In this document: positions 45,735-57,195 of the stretch, one piece after another
Layout: the number at the start of each line of letters is the position of its first letter
Numbering within the stretch: position 1 is the stretch's first letter
DNA from: Platanthera guangdongensis
Lineage: Eukaryota > Streptophyta > Magnoliopsida > Asparagales > Orchidaceae
Reading direction: 5' to 3'
Length of the DNA stretch: 64,000 nucleotides
Assembly: GCA_039583875.1 (NCBI GenBank)
Contig: CM077160.1
Location: 116,145,314 to 116,209,313 of the forward strand
Translations under genes and position numbers: made by a program
The notes under the pieces: generated by a model
Told to the model about the DNA's origin: nothing
What the model saw: the letters and a program-made list of their open reading frames with translations, nothing else
Databases searched by the model: none

Positions 45735-47790
45735 CATAGATAGCCTTCTTTAGCTGGCACACTCGTGTCTCCCCCTGAGCAACATACCCAGGAGGTTGCT
45801 CCATGTAAACATCTTCCTGCAGATCACCGTAAAGGAAAGCATTCTTAACATCCAGCTGTGAAATGGGCCAATCCCTATTGACAACAACAGAGAGAAAGAC
45901 CCGAATGGTGCGAAGACGAGCAATGGGAGAGAAGGTGTCGAAGTAATCAACACCATAGGTCTGAGTGAATCCTTTGGCCACCAGGCGGGCCTTGTAGCGA
46001 TCCACGCTGCCATCGGGATGGAATTTGACAATAAAGACCCAGCGACAACCAACGACATTTGTGCCCAAAGGTGGGGGAACCAGGGTCCAGGTGCCCCGTT
46101 CAGTAAGGGTAGCAATTTCCTCATCTATGGCAGCCTTCCAATGAGGAATAGTGAGAGCCTCCTGGTTGGTGCGGGGAGTGGCAGTCGCGGAGATAGCCAA
46201 TGCAAACGCCCTGCGAGAAGGAGTGAGACGATCAAATGAAACAACAGCAGCCAGCGGGTGCTGGGTACACATCCACACCCCTTTGTGAAGAGCAATGGGA
46301 AGATCCAGGTCAGCATGATGCTCAGTAACCGGAGCATCCATGGCGAAGAGAGCTGGCCCGGGAGAGGAGAGAGATGGCCACGAAGAAGAGGGAGATGGTG
46401 GTGGTGATGAGGAAGAGAGGGAAGGAGGAGACGGTGGAGGTGATGGTGGGAAAATGTCGACGAGAGTAGACGTGGTGGAGGGCAAGGTAGGGGAAGGAGG
46501 TGGAGTTGGGTCGGAGGAGAAATAGGACACATTATCGAAGAAGGTCACATCTGCGGAGACGTATTGTTTCTGAAGAACCGGATCAAAACAACAGTAGCCT
46601 TTTGGGTAGTTGAGTATCCCAAAAAGATACATTTGGTGGCATGTGAGTCAAGTTTATCATGTGTTGCAGAAGGAATGTGCACAAAGGCCATGCACCCAAA
46701 CATACGCAGAGGAAGAGGAAACACATCCATGCCAGGATAGAGAAGAGAGAAAGGAGTTTATCCGTGGAGAACCGTGGACGGAATGCGATTAATGAGGTAA
46801 CAGGAGTGGAGGACAGCGTATCCCCAATTGGAGCGAGTAATGTGCATTTGTGTCATCAGAGTGCGGGCGACATCAAGAAGGTGACGGTTCTTGCATTCCA
46901 CCACCCATTTTGTTACGAGGTATAAACACAAGTTGTTTGATGAAGAACACCATTTTGCATACAAAAAGAGATGAAAGTATTGCTAAGATATTCCTTAGCG
47001 TTGTCAGAACGAAAAATTTTAATAGACATATCAAATTGATTTTTAACCATATGATAAAAAGATGTCCATACGAAATAAAGTTCTGAGCGATCCTTTAAAA
47101 GATACACTCATGTACATCTAGAGAAATCATCAATAAACGTTACAAAATATGAACTACCCCGACCAATGGTGAGGGTAGGAGCAGGACCCCAGATGTCGAA
47201 GTGAACAAGTTCAAACAGCCGGGAAGATCCATAGCCTTGCTTTGGTGGGAAGGAAGAGCGGTGATGCTTGCCAAGTTGACATGCTTCACAGTTGAGCGGT
47301 GGGCCTTGCGAAGGAAGATGTGGTAGAAGTTGACGAAGAATACAGGGAGGAGCATGACCAAGACGAAGGTTCCACTGGAGAAGATCAGTAGAAGATGCGG
47401 AGAAGGCGGAGAGTGCAGAAATATTGTCGAGGAATTAGAGGCCGCCACTCTCAGTCCCAGTAGAAATCGTCTGTTTGGTTCCCGGATCCTGAAAAGAACA
47501 AGTGGTAGACGTGAATGTGACAAAGCATTGTTGTTGTTTGCAAAGAGAGGTAACAGATAACAAGTTGCAAGGGAACTTGGGCACGTAGAAGGTATCCGCC
47601 AAGCGAAGAGACGGAGTTACTTGAACAACCCCTGTTCTAGTGACCGGTAAGGGAGAGCCGTCTGCAACAAGGACCGGGGGTAACCAGTCATGCTGTTGTA
47701 GGAGAGAAAAACAGTGCAGATTGTCGGTCATATGATTGGTAGCACCATAGTACATCAGCCATTTACCTTGAGTAGCGACGTGGGCACTAC
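45735..47790 (-). pseudogene. pol: Copia-C pol, PR-INT and RT N-terminus
   Basis: From the 5' side: protease remnant KWLMYYGATNHMT near 47750 (the catalytic Asp has become Tyr); integrase fragments (SRLPL, WVYLLKDRSELY, NAKEYLS) across frameshifts; then the 302-codon frame 45724-46632 with [52 protein letters not shown] and MEQPPGY up to the Copia-D insertion. It continues at 28341. Confidence 0.87.
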
Positions 47791-48676
47791 CTAAAGACGT
47801 GACAATAGAGGAGGATGACTTTGAACAGAAAATGGAGGCGGCACCAGATGGTCGAAGATGATGATGCTTCTTCCAACAGCGATCAACTGTGTGGTCGGTG
47901 CGTCTATAATGAGAGCAAAGAAAGCAGGAAGCACCACGGCCGCTGGAAGGGAGGTGGCGGCCACCAGAGCCACTACGCTGAGTATGATGAGCAGAGTTGT
48001 CTGATGGAGGAGGGGAGGATAACAGCGGATGTTGGAGCAAAGAATTAATAGCGGCGATGCGGGAAGTGGTGGCATCCAGGGTGGGAGACTCCGCCTCACC
48101 AAGGATCTATTGACGGATCATGTCATAGGATTCTGGATGGCGCAGAAGATAATACACAACCAGAAGCTCTTATAATTGTTTGTGTTGCTCAGCGAGATCA
48201 GCAGAGAAGGGGTGATTTTGGATAATTTCGGCTCCGAGAGCCTAAACTTGCTGGTAAGCGGCCGCTGGAGACATGGAGGGACGGGCAAAGATGTCCGTAT
48301 ATAAAGTATAGATGCGAGACATCTGAGCCCCCTTTTAGTATAGAGTGGCAAGATGTAGTCAAGCGGCCTTGACAGTTTCATCATGACGGATGACATGTAG
48401 ACATTCATCAAAGAGGTTGTTAGCCAGTCATGTGTGGACAAGAGCATCGCTGGCTTCCCAGTTGTCAAAAAGAGGGGAATAATGCAGAGGAGGGTCATCT
48501 TTAAGATGATGACGTTTGTATTGAGAGCGGAGGAGGAATGTGAAGGATACACTCCAATCTGGATAGTTGGGTCCAATAAGTTTGGAAGCGGTGCCAAGAT
48601 TACCAGAAGGAGTGGGAGGTGGAGGAGGATGAGCGGCAACGGGAGTGGTGGCGGTGGAGATATAAGAGTTGGCCAT
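47791..48676 (-). pseudogene. gag: Copia-C gag, degraded
   Basis: Start ATG 48676 (MANSYISTATT), then LIGPNYPDWSVSFTFLLRSQ as in Copia-D, then frameshifts near 48430 and 48120. The zinc knuckle near 47875-47925 has lost its second Cys (CSHYRRTDHTVDRC). Confidence 0.85.
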
Positions 48677-49045
48677 AGAAGAAAGCAGGGAGAGAAACAA
48701 GCCGCGGCTAGAAGAAGAAGTCGCTAGAAGGAGAGCGGCTAACAAGGTCGCGGCGACATAAGGCCAGGTCGCGGCGACAAAGAAGAGGAGAGCGGCTAGA
48801 ACGGGTCGCGGCGACTTAAGGATATGTCGCGGCGACAAAGAAGAGGAGCGACTAGAAAACGATGAAGCAAGAGGCCGCAAACACAAAGAGTCAGAAGAGG
48901 CCGCGAATAGGGAGAGGCAAGCCGCGCGAACCGGGCAACGGTCAGAAGAGGAACAAGCCGCGAAAACAGGTCACGGAAAGAAGAAACAAGCCGCACGTAT
49001 AGAGAGAGCTCAATTAGGAGGAAAGGCCCGAGTCCTCTGATACCA
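48677..49045 (-). other. Copia-C leader with GTCGCGGCGAC repeats and primer site
   Basis: The leader contains four copies of GTCGCGGCGAC (48745-48835) in a roughly 50-60-bp repeat with AAGAAGAGGAGAGCGGCTAG. The primer site TGGTATCAGAGG (49034-49045, minus) abuts the LTR. Confidence 0.8.
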
Positions 49046-49474
49046 TGTGCGAACAGGAAAAAGCAGACCAAAAAATTGGAATAATGCAAACTTTATTATC
49101 CAAAAAAGCTATCAATTACAATGGTATAGCCTCTCTTTTATATAATGGAGGATATGAGAGAGATTACAAAAAAGCAATGTGGGACTAAAAATTTACAAGA
49201 TATGTTGCTTTACAAATAGACAAACCGAACAGGTCGTGCGATTAGACAAGCCGGCTAACCGTATGACAACCATCAGAGGAGAGAACAAGCACCACAGAGA
49301 GGAAGCCGCCACAGGAGACCGCTAGACCGCCCGGTGTCCAAGTCGTCTGAGACAAGCCGCCAGACTGTAGGGAAACCACACAGCAACAGCCCGACAGACA
49401 AGCCAGCTAGGATAAACCGCCAGACCGCCCGGCCTCCGAATATCAACAGACTACCCGACCTTCGTACTTCAACA
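49046..49474 (-). repeat. Copia-C 5' LTR (429 bp)
   Basis: TGTGCGAAC to TACTTCAACA, followed by the CTCTC duplication. Confidence 0.92.
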
Positions 49475-49479
49475 CTCTC

Positions 49480-50241
49480 GTTGAGGTACATCATTTGGTG
49501 GTGGTCCGGCGGCCGGAGGTGGTCAAAATAATGAATGAGAACATTGATTTTGGCCATTTTCCTTGGCTTGCTCTCAAATCATGCTCAATTGAGCTCGAGG
49601 TCTCTCCTATTTAGATCTAAGATGCTACCACCATGGGAAAGGGGGGAGCACACCTTAATGATAGTCGATGTACAATAAAACTTCATGGTGGCGAGCTAGT
49701 GGTCGTTTTGACAACAAGGCTCCAAACCTCCATCCAAGGCTCAATTTCTTCAACAACATGGCGAGCTCTACAACTTGAGGTGTGAGGAAGAAGATCCATG
49801 GTTCAAATGAGAGATGGGAGAGCTAAATGGGGGAAAGATATTAAATGGGTGGTCAACCATGCCTTGGGAAAATATGGGAAAATATCTCCCATCCTTTGGA
49901 AGGTCAAACCAGCGCCATGTGTCTTCCTCCTAGTGGCCAAGTGTCACCTCTCAGCCTTATAATATGTATAAATAATTATGGGCGTTAAGGGAAGCCATGA
50001 CGTGCTCTATCTGTCTGCCATCTAATGCGTGGTTGTAGAGGATAATGCATTGCGTTATCGCTCAAACGTTGACTCTCATCATTAGTAGTCAACGTATTGG
50101 TTTGATGGACTATCGCCAATGGTCGCAACTACTGCACGATGTTAACGTCTTACCATTATGGATATGTGTCCAAGCCGATATGGGATTCGACAAGTCGATA
50201 TGAGACTCTTTAAATCAATATGAGACTCGTTAAGTCGATAC
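49480..50241. other. Unassigned DNA between Copia-C and Copia-F
   Basis: Continues the sequence left of 26815 once Copia-C is removed. No gene is seen. 50176-50240 holds three copies of a 20-bp tandem unit (CGATATGAGACTC...AAGT). Confidence 0.6.
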
Positions 50242-50896
50242 TGTTGAAATTGTTGAAGTGAAAGTGGGGGTTGATCGGGCAGATCGTACGGCCTGGGCGG
50301 ACAGTCTTATGGACTAGTGGTGCGGCCTGAGCGGTCTGGTGTTGCGGCCTGGTGGTGTGTCCTTGTAGGTAGCCGTGCAGATAGGTTGAATATCCGCGGT
50401 CTGGTCGGACTGGGTTGGAGTCTGTGGAGTTCTATCTTTACAGACTGTTCTTGGAGCTCGGGAGATCGGCATTGTCCTGTGCCCTTAATCTCCTAAGGTG
50501 GTGCAGTTAGGAGGTAACCGCAGAGTTCACGGTTATGCGAACTGGATTGGAGCTGGGGGACTGGGTGGACTGTTGTTTGTGTCTGCGGAGCTCGCGCCAG
50601 AGGTTCACTGGTTGGGTACTTGATCACGATCTGTGACAAGTTCAGATTGATCGCAGAGTCCACAATGTCCGTTATTTGACTGGGCGGTCTATGCCTTTAG
50701 TCATGGACATTGTGGTTGTCTGGTGGTGCAGTGTCCACTGGGATGTGGACTAGCTTCTATCCAGCCTCCTTGATGTCAGGCGGATAGGCTGGTGTCCGGC
50801 CTTGTCCATACAGACTGGGCGGACTGCTCTATGCTACCTGCGTGCTGGGGTGGTGTTTCTATCTACTAGAGCAGTGACTACACTCATCTTTGTGCC

Positions 50897-50904
50897 TATA
50901 AATA
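50897..50904 (+). promoter_or_regulatory. Copia-F LTR TATA box
   Basis: TATAAATAGGACC, about 655 bp into the LTR. Confidence 0.6.
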
Positions 50905-51596
50905 GGACCCCCCCTGGTGACATCATAATTATCTAAATGGACAATAAGTAGAACGTGGGTTAATTACTGCGGCCTATGATTTTCTGTCCGCGTGGTTTGA
51001 GAAGGAAAATCGGATTGTTGTTTGCAGGTTGTGCGGCTAGCACTGAGAAGCCAGGAGTTTGGTGCTGACTGAGGTCAAGGATCCGTGGAGCTTGCGGTTA
51101 ATAATCAGCAGTTTGCAGCAGGTCGCGGTTGCAGCTAGCCGGTCTTTTCTCCTTCAACTTTCCTAGTTCAATAACTTGTTCACCGATCTCGGTGGTCTAT
51201 TCTTCAGTTCGTCAATGACTTTGTTTGTGGCCTCTGATAGCTAGGCGACCTTTGCGGTCAGGCATCTTGTAGAGAGAGGACAAAGGTGTTCAGCAGAATA
51301 ACGGGCTGTATGCGGTCTACGCGACTCCATAGTTCAGTTTGGTGCAGCAGAAGCTTGGCGGTCTCAGCATTCTCGACGGTCCCTGAGGCAGTCCGCCCAG
51401 CTTGTTGTTCTTGCTTTGTTTGTATGCTCTTCCTTTGTACATCGGTGAATCATGTCTCCATGTATGTCCTGCCTTGTAAAGAATATTGTTGATAACAAAA
51501 GACTTGTTTGTTTCCTTCTGTTGTTTCTGATTTATTGAGCTTGGTTTATGGTTGAGTGTTACTACGCCTGGTTCCCATTTTCCGTTTGATTAAGGT

Positions 51597-53247
51597 TGGA
51601 AGTACCTAGCGTCTACCTAAACCACCTAGAGGAGTGGTGAATAGGTGATGTTTGCATTTTTTGCAGAATAAAAATTATCTAAAAGACAAACACACATACA
51701 CATAGATTTTTATAGTGGTTCCCCGTATTGGGTACGTCCACTATCCCGCCTTGCCTATCTACCACAAAGGGTAGGATTCGGCTACTTCACCTTTCTCATG
51801 TTATCACAATCTTACACCTCGGAGCAATGCTCCTACACCTCGATCCACAACCGGATCTACAAACTCAATCCACAAACCAGATCTGCCCCTCGATCCACAA
51901 ACCGGATCTACAAACTCGATCCACTAACGGATATACAAACTCGGAGATAAAACTCCTAAAAACTCGGAGACAAGACTCCTACAAATGTAAAAATAATTTA
52001 CAACAATAATAAAATATATTTTACTCCTCCAGATCTGAAATCTTCAATATATGGTCTTCCTCCTTAAAACTTGAAAAACTTGATGAAGAAGGTTGAGGAA
52101 GAAAACCGAGAAGGCTGATCTGAAAACTAGGATCCGACCCGATCAAATAGATGTTGAAGAATCCTGAATCTTGGATCTGTCGAATCTTTTCTCTTGTTGA
52201 ATCGCTGGATCGAAAGATGAGCGCAGAGAAGAATCTCGAAGAAGATAGAGCGTGAGGCTTATCCCGATCTTGAAGAATTGTGGTGCGATTCTATTTTTAA
52301 TTCTGATTATTAGGGTAAGTATATTGTCTGAAAAGTCTATTTATAGATCACATCTAACGGTCATGAGTGATTAAGTAAAGATCCACGTGATTAAGGAAAG
52401 ATCAATCATACTAAACTTGGATTAAAATTCGAAATCTCGTCAGACAGTAAAAACAAAAATTCTGCAACGACATTTCTCGAGAAGAAGTATATTTCTTAAA
52501 AAAACATTCGCTTTATCGAGAAGAGACTTGACTTTCTCGAGAAAAGACTTGATGAAATTTCTGTGAAGAAAATCACTGTTTTCTCGAGAAGAATATTATT
52601 TCTCGAGAAAGCGACTTAGCGCATTTTAGGAACTGGAGCCATATTTCTCGAGAAAAATATAATTTCTCGAGAAATTAATTGCTTTCTCGAAAAATGGTCT
52701 GACCTTCTCTAGAAATTCACTTAGCAAAAATTCTAAGAACTGAAGATTTGATTTCTCGAGAAAGAATTGATTTCTCGAGAAGAGTACTTAGCTTCTCGAG
52801 AAATGGACTTAGACAGATTTTGAGAATTTTACGATAAGACTTAATGTTTCTCGAGAACAGCTATGCTTTCTCGAGAAGTAGACTTAGACTTCTCGAGAAA
52901 CATATTCCTTTTCTCGAGAAATGGAATTGGGAAAATTTCTGAAAAACGTTTTTCTTCTATATTGGAAATCAGCAACCATTCCCTTATTCCATTTCTTTAG
53001 TACTTAAAAATGGCGTGCATCCCAATAGAGAGGTTACACATAAGTCAACACCATGGATCACACAATAAGGAATTACATTGTATGGTCCTGTGTTTAGTGA
53101 CTCGTTGTAAACTGATATTGGTCTACACTTAGCAATATTGACCTGCAAGCACTCAACTAAAAGATAGCATCAAATGCATACTTAATTCATCTTAGTTCAA
53201 GGGTGACTTCATACAAATATATATTATTGTGGATACAATACCCAACA
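51597..53247 (-). repeat. Solo SIRE-like LTR (1651 bp) with TTTCTCGAGAAA array
   Basis: TGGAAGTACC to ATACCCAACA, flanked by the perfect duplication AAGGT (51592-51596 and 53248-53252). It shares the 'tttatagtggttcccc...gggta.gtccact' block with the other SIRE-type LTRs. TATA box TATAAATAG (minus) at 52338-52346. There is no internal region, so it is a solo LTR. Confidence 0.9.
52485..52925. repeat. TTTCTCGAGAAA palindrome array in U3
   Basis: About fifteen copies of TTCTCGAG, most as the full 12-base palindrome TTTCTCGAGAAA, often followed by 'gacttag'. It sits upstream of the TATA box. Confidence 0.92.
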
Positions 53248-53325
53248 AAGGTGTCATCTTGATAGCTTCGAAAGTTTTACTTTGTATCAGAGCTATATCC
53301 CTAATCATCTTAAGGAATTTTAACA

Positions 53326-53337
53326 TGGTATCAGAGG
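53326..53337 (+). other. Copia-F primer-binding site
   Basis: TGGTATCAGAGG directly after the LTR end AACA; initiator tRNA-Met type. Confidence 0.85.
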
Positions 53338-53414
53338 TAATAGAGGTTTGAGCAGTGATTAACCATCAGTTGTGCTCGGTGCTTCTAGAAACTAATAGAT
53401 CAGTGGTTGTTGCA

Positions 53415-53461
53415 ATGGAAGGTGGATTAGCAAGAGGTCTTGGTATTGAGCTTTTAACGCA
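53415..53461 (+). pseudogene. gag: Copia-F gag start, cut by Copia-G
   Basis: The first ATG after the primer site begins MEGGLARGLGIELLTH and is cut at 53461 by the Copia-G LTR. Too short to recognise by itself; the assignment rests on position. Confidence 0.45.
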
Positions 53462-55056
53462 TGAAAGTGAGGGATTGATCTAACTAACTTTAGAGGGGGG
53501 GGGGTGAATAGAGTATTTTAAAATTTAATTTTGCTTTTACAGCGGATTAAAATAGGTGATATATATATATATAAATAAAGAAAAAGAAGTATCACATCAC
53601 AAAAAATAAAAAAGTAAAACACAACCAGACGGCACAAGGAGTTTATAGTGGTTCCCTAATAAACCTGGGTACATCCACTCTTCTACCATCCTGGTAGGAA
53701 TCCACTATAGATTTTTGATCAGGTGCCCTGCCACCACAGGTTTTTGATCAAGTGTCATGTCACCACAAGATCTATTTTCTAAGGAAGATCAAGTAACCTT
53801 TTGAGCTTTTGATCAGGTGCCAAAAAACCAAACCAAGTCTTTTGATCAGGTGACTTATGAACCAAAACGTTTAAATTTTGAAGGGAGTTATAACCCTGTA
53901 TATAGTGGAAGAAAATAAAAGATGATGTCTTCTCTTTCTCAAATCTTTGAGAAGCTAGTGGATTTTATTGATGTTGTCAAAGCTCCCCCTGAGTTATAAA
54001 AATCTGATCAGGAATGGAAGCCTTGCTTCAGGGTGTAGACCTTCAAAGATGAAAACTTCTTCTTCCAGTAAATAATTCTGAGAGATTGAGCTTTTGGTCT
54101 CAGATTGAATATGTGTTGCTGGAAGAAAAGCTTGAAGAAGAAGATGATGAACAAGATATTTCTTTGTCTCTGTCTCTTGATCTCTAATTGTAGAATTTTC
54201 TCATTCTTCTTCTTGTTGATTACTTCTTGTTCTCTGTGTGTGTCACTTTCTCAATCTTTTAAAAAATTTCTTTATATATTGATTGCTGGTTCAAACCCAT
54301 TTGAATTTCAAATTTCTTGAAATCTTCTGCATAATTTTTGGAAGTTGGAACGGTTGATTTTTTTTCCTTCAATGTATTTCCCCAACTGTCCCAGTAAAAA
54401 TGGTAGAGTAATAACTCTGTGATCCATAATTAATGCGGCCAGAAAATGACTATATTCTTAAGAATATTGAATATAAATTAGCAGAGTATTACTGTCTTAA
54501 TACTTGAAATCAAACTGCTTTAGTCGGTCTGAGAAACAGTAGAGAAGTTTAGTCGAACAGAACCTGGAAGGAGTTAGTCGACCTTAGCAATGATTTCGTC
54601 GACCTGATCTCCAAGTTCGCTGAACTGATAATTCTCCTTCGTCAAACTAAGCTCCAAGATCGTCGAATAGAAAATATACTTGTCAATCTGAGCTCCAAGT
54701 TCGTCGAACTGAGAAGGCACTTCGTCGAGCTGAGATTCTGAGGAAGGATCAGAGTTCGTCGACCTCAGCTAGAATTTCATCGAGCTCAACTCAGAGAAGG
54801 AACTCGGAGTTCATCGATCTGAGATCGACGATCGTCGAGCTGAGTTCAGCTATCGTCGAACACCTTTTCTGCAATCTTTAAAACTACCTTGTCTCTATAT
54901 TCTTCTATCTCTGAAGACTTCTAAAGGTAGGTTTTCAACAATCTAACCTAATGTGACAGACCTTAACCCTGGAACTAACTTATGACTTAGACTATACATG
55001 TTGGGTCATCATTCCTAATAGTGAACTTAGCCCAAATCACAAGTAGGGTTCCAACA
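53462..55056 (-). repeat. Copia-G 3' LTR (1595 bp)
   Basis: TGAAAGTGAGGG to GGTTCCAACA. TATA box TATATAAAG (minus) at 54270-54278. The TTCGTCGA array at 54535-54860 is upstream of it. Related to but clearly diverged from Copia-A and Copia-E. Confidence 0.88.
54535..54860. repeat. TTCGTCGA array in Copia-G U3
   Basis: Ten or more copies of TCGTCGA(A/C)CTGAG and related words, with one ATCTGAGATCGACGATCGTCGA block (54815-54838). Confidence 0.85.
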
Positions 55057-55072
55057 ATCTCCCCCTATTTGG
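55057..55072 (-). other. Copia-G polypurine tract
   Basis: Minus sense AAATAGGGGGAGATTG next to the 3' LTR, identical to that of Copia-E. Confidence 0.85.
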
Positions 55073-55221
55073 GTGATGTCACTATAAAAATAAAAATAAA
55101 GAAAATCACAAAGCAATAAAAAATATCGGACAGAATTATAAAACTTCAGCAGATATAAACAAATGTGTCTTGTGAGTGTACATATAGCAAAAAATAAAAT
55201 TCAAAATGCATGATCAGAAAA

Positions 55222-55555
55222 TTATGAGTTTTTCTTTGAAGTATCTGAAGAAGGATTAGGTTTTGTGAAGACCATTATTCTTTTGGGATCCTCTGCTTCT
55301 CTTTAAGTCATCTTCATGTCTTCAGCACCCAGAATCTTAACTGTTGCAACTCTAGGCACTACAGCCTCTCGATGAAGACTTATATAAGTATCAACATTAA
55401 AGAGATTTTTCTTTTCATACCTTTCTATCTCTTTCTTCCTGTAGGAAGACATGGTTGCATACTGAGAAGTGTATTTTCCTTCTTACCTAGCTTTCCTTAT
55501 TTATGAAAGTGCTATAACCTCCTTGAATCTGCCATTCTAAAATTAGGATTCACTT
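55222..55555 (-). pseudogene. Copia-G env-like ORF, C-terminal end
   Basis: Ends at TAA 55222-55224. Contains KKEIERYEKKNLFNVDTYIS followed by LHREAVVPR and LGAEDMKMT, which align position by position with the Copia-E C-terminus (KELERYASSKFFDADRYM, LHPAAVVPR, LGAADDTRS). One TAA and a frame change lie within. The rest of the ORF is at 63003 onward. Confidence 0.75.
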
Positions 55556-57072
55556 TGATGAGTCCAAATTTTACACTGATTTTTGGACTCATCTGGGCCA
55601 GTTTTATTGTCTTAGCACTGCACTTGAGAGCCATAACTGCTTATATTTGCTTACGTGCCTATTTCATGATTAAGTGCACTTTAGGCCCTTTTCTGTGTGC
55701 TTTATTTGTCTTTGTGTTTTTGTTGTTCTTTAGCCATGTCTTGGGAATATGTTGTGCACGTTTGGTGGCCTACCTGCCTCTTCTGTTGGTGTAGGGTTCG
55801 TATGCGTGCTCCGGAACCACTCGGGAGACCCCGACGATGCAGGAACACTCCGCACGACCACTGTACTTTCTGTGCACGACCACTGGTCGTGCTCCACCGA
55901 TCGTGCACATTACATTCTAATTTTTTCTAATTTTGCCCGGGTAATCGCACGAGCACTGGCCATAGTACGCACGACCACTGGTCGTGCGCCACTGCTCGTG
56001 CGCGTTTACCCCTTGCTTTCTGCAAATCTGTCCTAACCAATCGCACGATCAGTGGATTCAGTGTGCACGACCACCGTTCGTGCGCCACTGATCGTGCGCA
56101 TATATGCTGATGTTTCTATCCTGGTTGCTGGTTTAATTGGAAATGGCGCACGATCATCGACCTACAGTGCGCACGACCAATGGTCGTGCGCCACTGATCA
56201 TGCGCTCTGCTTTTGCTGCCTCCGTATTTAAGGGTCTGCTCCATGATTTAGGTCAACGCCCATCATTTGTTGCGATCGGGGAGTATGTGGGAAGCGCCAT
56301 TTTACTTCTCCAGCTGCTCCATCACCTCCACCTTCATCAGGATTCCATAGCCGGCTATTCCGAAGCTTTCCAAACTCTCCGGCGAAGCTCCCGGCTATTG
56401 ACGACCTCAACTCCAAGCTTTCCACTAGACTTTGAGAAGAAGATAACCTAGAGAATGAACTCAAAGGCCTTCGAGGTGACAGCTCGTTGGTACTGGAAGC
56501 CTCCTCGGACTGAGCCCAGAAGCGGATTGACAACTCGCTATTCCGGCCACGACCTGCGGTGGATCTTCCTCTCTTTTGGTTTACTCCTCTTCCCCTTCCT
56601 CTGTTGTATGGAATGATATAACATTGTAATGAACTACATGTTCTATTGTATGTCTAATGGGATGTTTGTAGTTTCCTTATGCTTGTAGTTGTGTGTGTGA
56701 ATGCGCCACGCCCACTCCACATCCACTCCATACCTGTATTTCACCCGATTGCACTCCGCACAAGAACACCTCCACCCATTAGCTTTCCGGCCAATCGCCC
56801 AACCAAAGTTCGGCATCGCGGCTGATACACTCACCTCACCTTGAGAAGCGGTGCCTTCGACCCGCATAACTTTAATTAGTTTATTAGATCAAACAACCAC
56901 AATCTCTCAAGTCCCATTTTTACTCTTTTTCTAAGTATAACCCTCATAACAATATTTTCTGAACTATTGTCGCTCTATGCTAATTGCATTCATCAAGAGA
57001 CTGACACTCGGGGATTTGTTCCCAAACTTTATTACTTGTGCGACCGGTGCACTTACTGATTTACACGCACCA
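55556..57072 (+). repeat. Athila-like 5' LTR (1517 bp)
   Basis: TGATGAGTCC to ACGCACCA, partner 61485-63002. A TATTTAAGG element at 56225-56233 is a likely TATA box. CGACCACTGGTCGTGCGCC words at 55850-56210 precede it. Confidence 0.94.
55850..56210. repeat. GCACGACCACTGGTCGTGC palindrome array in U3
   Basis: Six or seven copies of the 19-base inverted repeat GCACGACCACTGGTCGTGC and its half-words, spaced 40-100 bp. The matching array in the 3' LTR is at 61785-62140. Confidence 0.9.
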
Positions 57073-57078
57073 AGTTTT

Positions 57079-57096
57079 TGGCGCCGTTATCAGGGA
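57079..57096 (+). other. Athila-like primer-binding site
   Basis: TGGCGCCGTTATCAGGGA, six bases after the LTR. It is close to TGGCGCCGTTGCCGGGGA, the tRNA-Asp complement used by Athila and Tat elements. Confidence 0.88.
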
Positions 57097-57195
57097 ATGC
57101 AACTATAGAGCGACTCAGGATGACTGAAAATATTGTTATAAGAGTTAGAGTTTTTTTACTGTTGTTTCCTTCTATTGTGTTTGTCATAGTGAATG

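Larger units (their letters stand above)
26815..49474 (-). mobile_element. Copia-C: complete Copia element, outer shell of the triple nest
   Basis: Two 429-bp LTRs (26815-27243 and 49046-49474) are flanked by the duplication CTCTC at 26810-26814 and 49475-49479. It has primer site, gag, pol and polypurine tract, all on the minus strand. Copia-D is inserted in the reverse transcriptase. Without the insert the element is about 5.3 kb. LTRs differ at roughly 9% of positions by eye, and gag and pol carry many stops, so it is old and inactive. Copia lineage not resolved. Confidence 0.93.
50242..53325 (+). repeat. Copia-F 5' LTR, split by a solo SIRE-like LTR
   Basis: Starts TGTTGAAATTGTTGAAGTG and ends GGAATTTTAACA right before the primer site. 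About 1.43 kb remains once the nested LTR and one target copy are removed. TATA box TATAAATA at 50897-50904. GTCCGC/GCGGTC words upstream. Homologous to the solo LTR at 18957-20624 in the opposite orientation. Confidence 0.8.
50242..53461 (+). mobile_element. Copia-F: 5' LTR, primer site and gag start
   Basis: Plus-strand Copia. The LTR is split by a solo LTR, and the body is entered by Copia-G 136 bp after the LTR. The rest should lie right of the window. The expected duplication is GATAC (50237-50241). Confidence 0.75.

Noticed and set aside
53281..53294. TTTGTATCAGAGCTA as a primer-binding site
   Set aside because: It lies inside the LTR; the true site TGGTATCAGAGG is directly after the LTR end at 53326.
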